A stretch of DNA of 64,000 bases from Gymnopilus junonius (GCA_015501075.1 JADNYJ010000116.1:62001-126000), one strand, 5' to 3'; counted from the first letter of the stretch, positions 1 to 10,484 are shown. The notes: generated by a model from the letters alone, not told the origin. Numbers and translations are program-made.

Positions 1-407
1 TCACTCATTGATATCCGAGACAGTCCACGCGTATTCTTTGGCGCAATCCGGATTTGAACCCTTAAGTTTCTTGGCAAGAAACCAGGATAACTTCCAGAAC
101 TGGCTGTTTACCCACCAGGTGCGCGCTTCGCGGAAGTGTCCATTACAATAGCTGACAAGTGACTATGATTTGATTCTTCATCGTAGTCCACGTTACACCC
201 ACGTCATTTGTCGAAGCTTCCTATCAACGAAAGGACTAGCCTTGGCTCGGAAATTCCTCTGTTTTTGTGCTGGGAAGGATTCTCTGGTCCATTCGCACAG
301 CGGATGAATGAAAGCCGGTAGATGCTTGGCAATTATGACCCTTGAATAACGGAATCTAGCTGGAGGTTTAAATACCAGAGCTCCAAGTTATCGCAAGGCA
401 GCACAAA
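1..407. other. 5' flank of first peptide gene, no gene recognised
   Basis: No convincing coding region is seen. A weak tRNA-like stretch at about 41-125 is discussed among the rejected items. An AT-rich TTTAAATA at about 366-373, roughly 40 bp before the first peptide ATG, could be a TATA-like element for that gene; this is inference from position only. Confidence 0.4.
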
Positions 408-852
408 ATGGCCAAGTTCTACATCTTATCTGCCATTTTGCTTCTCGTAGCCCATGGCCTTGCCGTCCCCACTCCTGAGGACGACATTGTATATCATTGT
501 GAGTCACGTTGCGGAGTTGATTAGAATGGCAATTAATTGTATTCCTTTAATTGAAGGTGCAAACGGCGTTGTGAGTCAATTTACTTGAACAATATCATCA
601 TAGACATTTCCCCGTGCTGATTTTGATGTCCTAAATTTAGGATACGTGTAAGCACTTTCTCTGGCTGACATGCGTTCTGATATTTAATTCCTTTCATCAG
701 GTCCTAGCTCGGAGTGGACATGCTGCGGACCCATTCTTCAGGGTGTCGGCGGAACGTGAGCAGCACTAACCCTCCGATTTCAATTGTTGAATCTGAATGT
801 TGCTGCGAATAGATGCATGAAGCTCAAACCTGGCGAGGTCTGTGCGCTCTGA
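408..852 (+). CDS. Small secreted six-cysteine (knottin-like) peptide, paralogue 1
   Basis: This is a five-exon gene missed by simple ORF finding. Exons are 408-498, 557-570, 641-647, 701-755 and 813-852, giving 68 residues. All introns have GT...AG ends with canonical donors (GTGAGT, GTGAGT, GTAAGC, GTGAGC). Residues 1 to about 19 form a hydrophobic signal peptide (LSAILLLVAHGLA). The mature part has six cysteines at 31, 38, 45, 46, 57 and 66, in the order C-x6-C-x6-CC-x10-C-x8-C with CCGP at the double cysteine. That order matches an inhibitor-cystine-knot framework, but a fold is inference from spacing alone. Exon 3 is only 7 nt and exon 2 only 14 nt. Introns 1 and 3 split cysteine codons as T|GY. 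Function is unknown; secretion and disulphide stabilisation are the supported statements. Confidence 0.8.
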
Positions 853-2137
853 AAGCGCTTGATCCGGCGACTGGGAATGTCTTGTCGGCGCGAAGGTGGC
901 GGATTTACCAGTCAGCATTTGTGTCGGAGGGATGTACGGCCGGAGTAAACTTTGATTTTGAATATTCAATATGCCCATACGGTTTGAGTGAATGGTGGTG
1001 GTGCTTTTCACATCACGGCGACTTGAATCATGATGCATTCATTGTTCTTTGCCGTTTCAGGTTTCGCAGGGCTGTAAGCCCGCAGCAATGAATTTGAGTG
1101 GGGTCATTAGAATGTTGCGCTCAGAGGGCAACGGCTTACAATATTGACCGCTTTCTACGCATTTCAATGGAGCTGGACCCTATTGGGTCTGCGAACTGGG
1201 TGCTGAACAATGAGAATTCAATTCTCCTCACGTGGGACTGGATGGCATACTCCGTGCAAGCTGATTATTTCATGTTCGTAATCAGTGGTGAAACGACCAT
1301 GTCGGGTTATAGGGTCAAGTGGAATTACTTTCTTTTGCCTACGTGGAAATCCTCCAGAATTTCTGATATATCGCTAACCGCTTAACAAAGTTCCGCACGT
1401 TTGGCTCCTCTGATCGCGTTGGACATCCAAGTGCGAACGTGCCCCTCGGGTCCAACTTTCTGATCACATGGACTCTACTACTACCTGCCAACTTTGAACT
1501 GTTTGGCGAGCCTCTGGGATCTACTAATTAGTACCTTCTCTGTATCTGGCACCCACGCGTATGCCTCTGATAGGGCACCCACGTGGATGATTTATTCCCG
1601 TTTTCCAAATATGGCTCGTTTCCTAATTCCGTCGCATGCCAAGCACTTACCGCCGGCAGATAGATAGAAATTAGACGCTGGCTCCTCCTGCCATTTGACT
1701 CAAGGGTTAGAATTCCAGTTACATACTGGGTATATACATTGGAGAGAGAATTTGAGCATTACGATCACCTGGCAGTACATGTGACTCGGAATTCTCTAAT
1801 GGACGAGATTTCTATCGGATATCCTCAGGGTAAGGGCTCGGTGGGTCAACAGGTGTCAGCGCGAAACAACTTTATGTAACCATTGAATCGGCTTCGTCTT
1901 CGGAGAATTGTCAAAAAGCTCGTGATGTCCCGTGGGTATAAAGCGCCTGAAGAACGGGTATAACAATATCATGCACTCCGAGTCCACTCTCGACAAGTTG
2001 ACATTAGGCTACCCATGCGTGAGTATTCTAGTCATTAAATGGTTTTCTGTGTTGTTCCAATCGATATTATTCAAATTTATTAAGGTCAAAAGACCAATTT
2101 CACTAGCCAAATTACATGGGCCAATCAGTATGGTCTA
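853..2137. other. Intergenic spacer between peptide paralogues 1 and 2
   Basis: No supported gene. The short open frames at about 1098-1385 and 1932-2192 have no start context, domain or splice logic that I recognise. The region probably holds the 3' ends of the two convergent peptide genes. Confidence 0.4.
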
Positions 2138-2583
2138 CTACTTTGTTTGGACGAGGCAGAGCAATCCTGGAGCGCGGCAGCTATGTATGTAAATGAGTAA
2201 ATGATCTGATGATCTCAAATGAAATGACATACTATCCACCCAGGGGCTCGGTGTAGGGACCGCAGCAGTTATAAGTCGGCGGGCCTAAGAAATAGAAGGT
2301 GAGTAAAGGTCAGGAAGACGAGGATGGATCATAATTTACATCCCTGCGCAAGCACACATTAGTAAAGAATTTCACAAACTAACAGAAAGGTTACTCACTG
2401 TCATGATGGCATGGGGATTGCCTGAAGTATTGCGACAATTTAGTTTCATCCCTGATATTATAACAGCTTGCAAATCGACGTACATCCGATAGCGGGGGTG
2501 GAATCTTGAGGGGCGGGTGCAGGGCTTGCAAGGCCCTGAGCCGCGAAGAGAAGGACAATGCTGGTGAGGTACTTGAATTGCAT
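2138..2583 (-). CDS. Small secreted six-cysteine (knottin-like) peptide, paralogue 2
   Basis: Five exons on the minus strand: 2583-2484, 2421-2399, 2343-2340, 2284-2233 and 2180-2138, totalling 222 nt and 73 residues. Exon 3 is a 4 nt microexon (GGAT) between an acceptor CGCAG and a donor GTAAAT. The signal peptide is about residues 1-20 (hydrophobic SIVLLFAAQGLA, then a Pro/Ala-rich stretch). Six cysteines lie at 34, 43, 49, 50, 60 and 67 with the CCGPY core. Exon order, intron phases and the T|GY split cysteine codons match paralogues 1 and 3, which is the main evidence for this model. A TATAAGA lies about 60 bp upstream of the ATG. The role is not known. Secreted cysteine-rich peptides of basidiomycetes are often proposed as effectors or antimicrobials, but nothing here decides between these. 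Confidence 0.82.
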
Positions 2584-3490
2584 TTCTTTGAATGTGGGCG
2601 GTCGATGGGTCCAATGAAGCAATCCTATCCTCTTCTTATAGCTTTTTGGTGTCGAGTTTTTCAAAAGGACGAAAATAAACCAACCCTGCACTTAGGTTCG
2701 GCAATTATGCTGCTTCCGCCTGGACTCTGTCTTCGGGGATATCTAGAAAATTGTGGAATGAATCAAATCAAATGGGCGGGAATTAGTCCAGGTTGTAACG
2801 TCCAGCTATTTTTGAAAAAGGAAAAGAAATTGTATTGTGAAAGGCCGAGGTATCCACATTGGGGGAATTATGATTTATCCATGTCGAGTTCTCCAAGTTG
2901 AACAGCATGTGATGTGCCCTGAACGTTTGAACGGAGGTACGTGCCAAAGCAGTGACGTCGGCATTGACAGTTGTACCAGACTCGAACCCACCCGTCCATA
3001 TTCTTACTATAGCGTGGAAAATCGGTGATTGACTGACCGTCTGTAACGCAGTGTCGAGACTACTGCAGTCGTGCCTTCGTTTCAAAAATAGATGTAGTTC
3101 GAGGCAACCAATGTGAACGACTTGTGCCAGTACTAGCTTGTATGTGACAGTCGCCAGCCTTTAGGCCCGTGGATTTCGCGTCCAGTGCCTCCCGAAAGTC
3201 TTTAGATGACGTTCTCCCGGTGTCAGCGCAAGTATTTAAGTTTCAACGGGCCATTAATTATAAATAACTCAGCTCGACGCGCAGACCAAATAAATCTAGA
3301 GCTTAGATTGATCCGGGTGTGGTAAGTACTTATGATTTGCGGAAACAAGGACAATCCGCTTTGCAAAACTTATTTGAAATTTTGATCTTATGTATGGCGG
3401 AGCAGCGATCAGAAAGGGGACTACAATGGATATACTCTAGGTGAATAGAATACGTACGAAGCTCGTATTAAAGCCATACAACCAATCGTC
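2584..3490. other. Intergenic spacer between peptide paralogues 2 and 3
   Basis: No gene supported. It contains the promoter side of paralogue 2 (to about 2700) and the 3' side of paralogue 3. Overlapping open frames on both strands at 2506-3085 look like chance frames. Confidence 0.4.
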
Positions 3491-3961
3491 TCAAATAATC
3501 AAGGGGCATAATCCAGCCTCTCCGGCATAACATCTATAGGACAAAGATAACAACAAAATGAATAAAAGTGTCAATGCATAGAAATTCAAGAGGGCTTGAG
3601 GACGCACGTTCCAAACCCGTTGAGATATGGACCGCAGCATCTATATCCGAAGGGACCTTAGATAGCCTTGAGAAAAAATAATATATAATCAAACAGATTC
3701 TGATGCACATTTCTTAATGACCCAGTGTATTTCCAAATTTGTTAGTCAATTTCATTAGAGTAGTCAAACACCGCCGACTCACAAGGTGATTGTCAGCGGG
3801 ACCAGAGCCTGCAGAAGTTTTGAGTAAGCTAGTCGCCCTAAACGCAGGTGAGAAGACGTACATTTGTAAGTAATCGAGCTTGTCTGTGGAGCTGGGCTGC
3901 CAATTGCCTGAGAGGCAACTGCGATGGCTGCCGCGAAGATACTGAGAGCAGTCAATTTCAT
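3491..3961 (-). CDS. Small secreted six-cysteine (knottin-like) peptide, paralogue 3
   Basis: Five exons on the minus strand: 3961-3862, 3808-3783, 3712-3709, 3656-3608 and 3533-3491, totalling 222 nt and 73 residues, the same length as paralogue 2. Exon 3 is again 4 nt (AAAT), with donor GTGCAT. The signal peptide is about residues 1-21 (alanine-rich, AAAIAVASQAIG). Cysteines are at 34, 44, 50, 51, 61 and near 68, with CCGPY and a terminal GLC like paralogue 2. Without the last intron (donor GTGCGT at 3607, acceptor CTATAG at 3534) the frame would stop five residues after the fifth cysteine. Splicing restores the sixth, which supports the model. A TTTAAAAGG about 60 bp upstream of the ATG is TATA-like. 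It is head-to-tail with paralogue 2, fitting tandem duplication. Confidence 0.82.
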
Positions 3962-4878
3962 CTTGTAAAGTTCTTTGGGGCAATTTGAACTGCAAAGCGG
4001 CTGCCGTTCAGCCACCTTTTAAATGGCGGAGGGTGGCTATATGTGGAATGTCCATTCAGGTACAATCTGCCTTCATTTTTGTTTCAAGCGATTATGACTG
4101 TCTCCAGAAAGCCAGCTCCGTTGGGCCGGAAAGACTGTGCGGAAAAGCATTCCACTTCGAGCAGCTTGAAGCAAGATAAATTAAGGCAGCTAGGCAACAT
4201 CAAGCGGTAAATCGGATGTCTGCGGTGTGCTGCGGAGGTAATAGGCTATACAGGCATATCGTCGGAGTCAACAGACGCCCATATGTTTGTCAAACTGTCG
4301 GGTGCACTTCAGGGCGCTCAAGTTCTTATATTGGACTTGAAGACAGTCAGCAAGGGATGATTCGAGATATATAGAGTTGCAAGACTTGAAAGCGAAAGCT
4401 TGGAACGGCAGCCTCAGAAAACACGAATTGGCCCGCTATACATCACCATTCAATGGGACTGGATTATATATATATAAATGCATACTACATACCTGACGCA
4501 TGACTGCAGATAGACTGCTGAGGCATAAATAATAACACGTGAAAACAAACACCGGGTTGGAAAATGCTGAGGGTCCTAGGACGGATATCTTGAGGACTAG
4601 CTACTGCACTCTAGAGTCATCGCCCAATTTGAGCAATTGAATTCTCCAAAAAGTATATGTAGTTTGTTTTGAATTTTAATCTGCATTTTCGAGTAGCGCC
4701 TGCAAGAATACCATAATGAACACTCCACGTCAGGCGTTTCGTCACATTACTATATGTCGGGCGGAGCAATGGTCGATATTGCTTTCTGGTCAAAAACTAG
4801 AAATCACAAACGGACTGCGGAACGGCGCCTAATGACCTACCTCATTTGTAAGCTCCCTATGCCAGATGATTGAGACGT
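3962..4878. other. Intergenic region, nothing recognised
   Basis: The region lies between the peptide cluster and the 3' end of the RCC1 gene. It holds the promoter side of peptide paralogue 3 up to about 4050. No further CCGP core, domain or RNA was seen. Confidence 0.4.
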
Positions 4879-6135
4879 TTAATGTCCCGCGACTTCGGCT
4901 AATATCCAACTTGTGCCGGAACCTGCCCAAACAGAGTGGATATCGACTACATCAGCGTCCCTTGGCCAAAGCTTCACGGGCGTAGGTACGTCCTCCGTGT
5001 TTCCAAGACCGAGATTTCCATGTTCATTCCAGCCCCAGCCCCATACTTGAGCGCCTTGGAGTTGAGAATCGAGAGACGGCTTGATGAGAGCTAGCACATG
5101 TTCACTTCCACATGCGATCGCAACGGATGTATTTGAAACCTGCTGGTCTGGAAATTCGACGGTCCCCATATGGGAGCCCCCAGCGGTTGTCCATCCCAGC
5201 TGGCTGTGCGAGTTATTGCCTGACGAGTGAACTTTCCACTTGTCCTCTCCGTCAATGACAATGTAAGTTCCGTTCCAGGTGCAGTCGATCTGTTGAATAA
5301 CTTGCGATTGAGCAGATAGAGCATTTAGGACCTGTAACTGGGATTTTCTGTCTGATCCGAGACCCAAAAGTTGGCTGCAGCCCTGCAATAAAACTGAATG
5401 GTGAATGCCAAGAGCACAGACAGTCTGATCTTGATCATTCGGACCAGGGCCGACGGATATAACTTGAGGGAGTGTCGAAAAGGGTGTATCATGAGGGCGC
5501 CCAAGTTGTCCGTGACGAGAAGTACCCCATCCAACCAATAGTAATGTAGACCCAAATTGGAGTTGCGCAATAACATGGCGTTGCCCCGAGGACAATGAGA
5601 GCACGGATACGTCTTCAGATGGAGAGATATGACCAAAAGAAATGACGTGAAAGTCTTTTGCTGGTTGCTTCCCTTTCAATCCGCCAATACCCAGGTCACC
5701 AAAGTCGTCGGACCCGAATGATATCACAACGTCGCTCTTTCCTGTACAAGAAAGCACAGCATAACTGGTTTCCCAAGTAGCAGCAATAGATTTGTAGAAA
5801 TATCCGCCCAGGCCGGCATCCTCAAGAGATAATTCAATTCTCCGGAATAGAAGTGGCAAACGCCCATCACGCGTATCTTTTTTATATTTCAACCCCAGTT
5901 GACCTTTCCGTCCATCTCCAACTCCCCAGAGGGTTTTGTCCCTATTTTCTGTCTCCAAAAGTATCAAGGTATGATTTGCGCCTGCTGCGAAGCCTACAAC
6001 ATGTTTCGTCCCAGAAGGTAATGTATGAGGAGGCAGGCCGACAAAAGAGCATGTCTGGAAAGAATGGGAGTCTTCCAGAGTAGAATTTCCAAGCTGACCT
6101 TGCGCATTTGAACCAGCTGAGAGTAGGACAAGCAT
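4879..6135 (-). CDS. RCC1-repeat (beta-propeller) protein, ATS1/Kti13-like
   Basis: A single-exon gene of 418 residues. Seven or so RCC1-type repeats are visible, each with a G-x-G/N-x-x-G-Q-L-G core: SAGSNAQGQLG at the N-terminus, GVGDGRKGQLGL near 70, SFGSDDFGDLGIG near 140, GWGTSRHGQLG near 205, a worn GLGSDRKSQL, SSGNNSHSQLG near 310, and GWGWNEHGNLGLG near 370. These build a seven-bladed propeller in known members. Length and repeat number suggest the fungal Ats1/Kti13 group (Kti13 partners Kti11 in diphthamide synthesis and Elongator-dependent tRNA modification), but other small RCC1 proteins cannot be excluded. The ATG at 6135 starts the first blade directly, so little N-terminal sequence is likely missing. 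The nearest gene, Sld3-like, ends 171 bp upstream on the same strand. Confidence 0.82.
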   Translation of the reverse strand: MLVLLSAGSNAQGQLGNSTLEDSHSFQTCSFVGLPPHTLPSGTKHVVGFAAGANHTLILLETENRDKTLWGVGDGRKGQLGLKYKKDTRDGRLPLLFRRIELSLEDAGLGGYFYKSIAATWETSYAVLSCTGKSDVVISFGSDDFGDLGIGGLKGKQPAKDFHVISFGHISPSEDVSVLSLSSGQRHVIAQLQFGSTLLLVGWGTSRHGQLGRPHDTPFSTLPQVISVGPGPNDQDQTVCALGIHHSVLLQGCSQLLGLGSDRKSQLQVLNALSAQSQVIQQIDCTWNGTYIVIDGEDKWKVHSSGNNSHSQLGWTTAGGSHMGTVEFPDQQVSNTSVAIACGSEHVLALIKPSLDSQLQGAQVWGWGWNEHGNLGLGNTEDVPTPVKLWPRDADVVDIHSVWAGSGTSWILAEVAGH

Positions 6136-6306
6136 GTTGTGTAAAGAGGAAGTTAAATTTCGTGATCTTCGGCGAGTGCTGAGTTAGTAAGTTTGATTAC
6201 ATAAATTTTATGATAATATCCACGTGATACTCCTAAGCTAATTATAGCATGCTCACACCGAGAAGACACGCATTCTGCCTTGCTCTGCTCTTCTTCAGTA
6301 GTCTTA

Positions 6307-8027
6307 CTATCTTTTTTTTTTACCAGACGGTTTGCTGGGCGTAGCAATTAAGGCCAGCTCGTCATCACTCTCATCATCCATATCAGTGCTGGGCCCCCTC
6401 CTCCTTTCACCGAAGCCACCGCCCCCTTTCGTCGGATCCAAAAATGTGATATCAGGCGAACTGTCCATCATCCACTCCTCATCCGCATCCTCATCTTCCT
6501 CCTCCTGCGCTGCCAAAGGTGAACGTTCAGCAGCTTTATTCGCCGGAGATGCAGAGGCGGAGGCAAGCGTGAAATTGGGACGACCGAATGACATGGCCCT
6601 TACGGGGGCAACAGCAACATTGCGTGGCTTGACGGGCGTTTCCTCGACCAGTGTCACTCCTAGGTCAGGAGCCTTAGGCTTAGGTGCAGGCACAGGTGCT
6701 TCAGTCTTAGCTGACTTCGCCTCTGCTTGTCGGTTTCTGGGTTTGGGCTTGAACACTCTTGACATGCTGATCTCGCGATTGAGCATGCGTTTCTTGGAGG
6801 GCAGGTTATTCACTCTTTCTCTCTCTTCTTGTTCCTGCGCCAGAGATATGGATAGAGAGCGGGAACGTGTGCGAGAGAGGGTGCGAGAAGAGGCGGTGGT
6901 TGTTGTGGTTTTGTGTTTTGACGTTATTCGTGAGGAGGTGGAGAGCGTTGGCGAAGGGAGGCGAGATATTAAAGGTGCCCTGGAAATCGCTCTTTTTCGA
7001 ACTGGTTCAGTTGAAGGATCGGTAGGAAGAAGCGAGTTTAATAGATCATCCTCATCGTCAGAAAACGGTGAGCTAGGCCAAACCTTCGATCTCAGGAGAG
7101 AACAAAGCTCCGGTAGAGTAGCTTTGAACCTAGAAGTCGTGTTGTAAATGTGCTCCATTGCAATGCGGACGTATTGCGACTTACTCTTTTTCTACAATGT
7201 CTTCTGCAAATATTTGAGTCCAGTGGCGATCCCCAGCATTGCTAGTTGAACGATCAAGGCTTCCGAGCAGCTGCCACGTCGCGAGTTTGTCCATGAACGC
7301 TTCCAGTTGGTCCTCTGTGCTTGGAGGAGAATCAGCATTCCTAGAGCGTTTCCTCTTCTTCTTCTCAGGTGGCGCAGGGCCTGGTAAGGATAGCTTATAA
7401 GAGTATAGCAATATCTGTATCTGGACCCTGGGCAGACCACGTTAGCATGGCACAAGTAAACCAATAGAGAACAACATACTCTCGTCTTTCCATCCTATCC
7501 ATGTACTTCTGACGCCATGCATCATCCATCCATGGGCCCTCAGCATTCTCCGCTGCGGCGTCTGAGTCCTCGTCAGCCTTCTCGTGGGTCAACGCGTACC
7601 ACATCATCGTTTCCTCCATCTCACCCGCCCCACCTCCATTTGCAAGGATCTGTGGGAGCTCCACAAGGTATTTCTTCGATGTAAATCTTGTAGTAAGCAG
7701 TAAAGGTTCCAAAAACGCGTGCATTGGATGAACCGTCGCGTCTGAAGAAGTTGAAGGAACATTAATCCGTCGTAACGAAGGCACAAGTAAATATAAGGGC
7801 ATTATGGACTAGAAAAGTTGTTATTAGAGAGTTCAACTATCATGGAATAGTCAATCTACCTCCGGCAGCCATAAGAATTGAAGATAAGTTCTGGCGACAT
7901 ATTGGTCTAACGGTTCTGCGTGAATTAAAAATGGGTATTCTGTCGATATAGATTTTTCTTGGTTGGTCGTCCAGTTGACTGTTTTTTCAGTATCAAGCCT
8001 ATATGTTGTGTCCGCTAAAGCGGCCAT
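6307..8027 (-). CDS. SLD3: Sld3/Treslin-like DNA replication regulator
   Basis: Rebuilt from four exons: 8027-7860, 7808-7480, 7427-7185 and 7129-6307, totalling 1563 nt and 520 residues, in frame throughout with canonical GT...AG introns of about 50 bp. The middle carries the hallmarks I associate with the fungal Sld3 family: a RREVQIQILLYSYKL helix, a PPEKKKRKRS basic patch, a predicted helix ending in DKLATWQLLG, and a W-x-x-IFAEDIVEKEF...LPELC stretch. In known Sld3 this region binds Cdc45. The C-terminal 270 residues are low complexity, Ser/Arg/Lys-rich, with several SP/TP sites (ETPVKP, RSPLA, SSPDI, ATPSKP) and a KKKR end. This would suit CDK-dependent binding to Dpb11, which is an inference from family knowledge. 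It would act in the nucleus at origins. The start at 8027 is the first ATG in frame with exon 1. Confidence 0.72.
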
Positions 8028-8247
8028 GCACTTTTTCTACCTGATTCTTGCCTTGGGGATGGAGGATGTGGTGCTATGTGGTAACTGTGAGGCAACTGTG
8101 AGGAGGATTCACAATAGTTCTGACAGTGATCCCGAAACCCGCACTAAGGCATCACGTGCGTATTGTTAATACAACACGCGTTTGCCAAACACCGGAAGGT
8201 CATTCCAGTTTTTGTTTTCGATACGTGCAGCTCCTCCGACGTTCATC

Positions 8248-8531
8248 ATGGCCGCAAAGGCAAAAGCCAGGTATGTATTTTGCAATATTCAAGCAGAAAT
8301 AAACTCATTTACATACATGCAGAACAATAATTGTTCGCCTAATATCCACGGCACAGACTGGCTTTTTCTACACGACACAACGCCTCCGTACAGGCCCAAA
8401 GCTGTCTGCTGTCAAGTACGACCCAAAAGGTGCGAAATACATAATTTCTCGCCATTTCGGCGGTCATATCATCTCAATTTTTAGTAAAACAACGTGTACT
8501 ATTCGTTGAGAGCAAGAAAACGAAGAAGTAA
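8248..8531 (+). CDS. Mitochondrial large-subunit ribosomal protein bL33m
   Basis: Three exons, 8248-8270, 8323-8429 and 8485-8531, give 58 residues. The protein begins MAAKAKAR and continues with the bL33 pattern: a short strand (TIIVRLIS), TGFFYTTQR, then KLSAVKYDPKV and a basic end VESKKTKK. Size and motif order match bacterial and mitochondrial L33 (MRPL39 in yeast). It is imported to mitochondria and sits in the large ribosomal subunit; as in yeast there is no long cleavable presequence. The gene is divergent from the Sld3-like gene, with only 220 bp between start codons, so they probably share a bidirectional promoter. Both introns have clear donors (GTATGT, GTGCGA) and acceptors (ATGCAG, TTTTAG). 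Confidence 0.88.
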
Positions 8532-8784
8532 CGGGTAGGCCGTATGTCAGGCCACGGATGAGGAATGGCGTAATAGAAGTGAGTATCAATATATGTATCT
8601 TGATGCCTTAGACCTCACGACTGTCTCTATGTTTTTACAGTGTATTATTAATTTGATTACGAACCTGAATACCACTTTCATTCTCAACAAGGATGGTTAC
8701 AAGGACTTCTGTCTTTATCGCCCGAAGTCGTCACAGGCCGGTATTGTATTCTGAAAAACTATATAATTACAGGTCCTTCCCACT

Positions 8785-9471
8785 TCAATCCAACTTAATA
8801 CCATCAAGGATAAACGCGAAGGGATCGGGATGGGATGGGTTCGATCTATACTCTGCCACATTCTTTCCCAATTCTACAATCTCCTTGTCAAAATGCTGCC
8901 TCGCAAACTCAGCCGCAAGGTCAATCCCGGCCGTGGTCCCAGCTGAACTCCAGACCTTTCCATCGATGTGCCATCTCCTATCACCGATCCAGTGCACCTT
9001 CTTGTAAAGCCGACCGGCCAGTGCCATGCTACGTAAAACGGTTTTGTTGCTACAAACGTGGTACCCGTCCAAAATACCCGTCGGCGCTATGGCCAGAGAG
9101 GCTGTGCATACGAGTAGCAGTTCCTTGAGCTTTGGGTCCGCGAAACGTTCTCGGAGAAATTCCGCGCATCCTTCTGGGAGCGGGTCGGCCGGATTAGGTC
9201 CTGGAATGAGGAGATAATCGAGCTCGGGGCAGTCTTTGTATGTGTTAGTTGGGATTTGAGGCGGGCCTGAAGAAGCCTGTATAGGTTTGAAGTTGTTGGA
9301 AATGTAGTGCCATTCAATGACGGGTGCCTTGTCAATCACTTCCTGCGGTACGCCCATGAGTTTGACCATAGCACGGGAATGGTTGTTAATGTAGTCAGCT
9401 GTGCCTGCCGCATCGAGCCATTGGTACCCGGGAAAAAGAAGGAGGCCAAAGCGAAGAGTGGGTGGAGACAT
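8785..9471 (-). CDS. DJ-1/PfpI (ThiJ) family protein, copy 1
   Basis: Intronless, 228 residues. The DJ-1/PfpI fold is shown by the N-terminal strand and turn (FGLLLFPGYQWLDAAG), the PELDYLLIPG strand near 82-91, and the nucleophile elbow LLLVCTAS with the candidate catalytic Cys122. It continues with GILDG and the C-terminal WSSAGTTAGIDLAAEF helix. Family members are glutamine-amidotransferase-like and include isonitrile hydratases, glyoxalase III-type enzymes and stress proteins; the substrate cannot be read from sequence. It is convergent with bL33m. It is one of three closely similar copies in 5 kb (see 12104-12793 and 13405-13661), showing local duplication. Confidence 0.88.
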   Translation of the reverse strand: MSPPTLRFGLLLFPGYQWLDAAGTADYINNHSRAMVKLMGVPQEVIDKAPVIEWHYISNNFKPIQASSGPPQIPTNTYKDCPELDYLLIPGPNPADPLPEGCAEFLRERFADPKLKELLLVCTASLAIAPTGILDGYHVCSNKTVLRSMALAGRLYKKVHWIGDRRWHIDGKVWSSAGTTAGIDLAAEFARQHFDKEIVELGKNVAEYRSNPSHPDPFAFILDGIKLD

Positions 9472-10484
9472 AATGTGCGTTTAGATTGATATCTTAATTG
9501 TGGACGTCCTGCTGCGATTGAATTTCTGTTGTCAAGCCTTCTTTTTCTGACCTTTTTATACTTTGCCCTCCTACACAGGTCTGGTATGTATATTTAATTT
9601 GGAAACAATTCCTGCTAAGCTGTTCCTTCTCTATCGGTCGTGACGTATGACCCAATGAGATCTGGCAACGCTTTCTCAATACGTGTATGCTGACTAGTCA
9701 CACTTCTTCTGATCTTCGTTTTTTACAAATCCGCGAATCTCGAGTTATCGTACGACATCGTCGCATATTTAGTAACTCATTCCGAGCGCGAAAATTGAAG
9801 TTTGAAATTTGTTGCCAACCATAAGAGGGTGAGCTAGGCAGGCTACCTAAAAATTTCAATGCCAATATACTTCACCTCTAGTGTCCGTTCCATATACTCA
9901 TTATCAACAGATAACCAAATAAAACGCAGGATGCGCTTCTGGTTACGAAGTGTACATTTTTTGACTCACCTGACTTTTCTTATTACTGTACTTATTGCGT
10001 ATACCATGGGGTAACCAAGTACCCTATTTTCCGCCGTTAACGGCCTTGAGGGATCTTCTCTTGCGCAAATCATTTGAGAGTTATTTCTAGCTCAAGGCCC
10101 CCGTCCAAACCCGAATTGTGGCTTTACATTACATTCCTAAGTGTAATGGCTGATTCATGGTACCTCTCATGTGATTTAATAGAGGACGCGTCATGTTCTA
10201 GGGTGTGCTGACTGACTTCGTTTCTTCTCGGCTTGGGCTTGCAAAGCCCCGAATGACTTGAGATCTGGACCAAAGAAGGGGAAGGAACAAATTTAACGGA
10301 TATAACTATAGGAATACACGGCATCTTCTTAACTATACAGTATACTCTATTTGCTCCTGATTTATGTACGAGGCTGGCTAGCAAGCCTACATATATCAAG
10401 ATTTTGAATTCTAATCCATGGATTTACCCTCAGTCCTCAAGTAAGTATTGGCTGTTTAATTCAAACCGAGATGAATCCCCGGTC
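9472..10484. other. Intergenic region, nothing recognised
   Basis: About 1 kb upstream of DJ-1 copy 1 with no supported gene. Open frames at 9494-9679 and 10124-10399 have no recognisable motif. It may hold the promoter of DJ-1 copy 1. Confidence 0.4.

Noticed and set aside
41..125. tRNA-like sequence on the minus strand (GGTTCAAATCC B-box, a GTTTC-TTGCCAA-GAAAC hairpin, D-arm-like TGGTGGGTAAACAG).
   Set aside because: The T-stem pairs at only two of five positions, no 7 bp acceptor stem forms, and two alternative anticodon arms are possible. It is at best a degraded tRNA or chance.
1098..1385. 95-residue plus-strand frame downstream of peptide paralogue 1.
   Set aside because: No signal peptide, cysteine pattern or splice signals like the neighbouring family; likely chance.
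6332..7147. 271-residue plus-strand Ser-rich open frame.
   Set aside because: It is the antisense shadow of the low-complexity C-terminal exon of the Sld3-like gene, whose four exons splice in frame.
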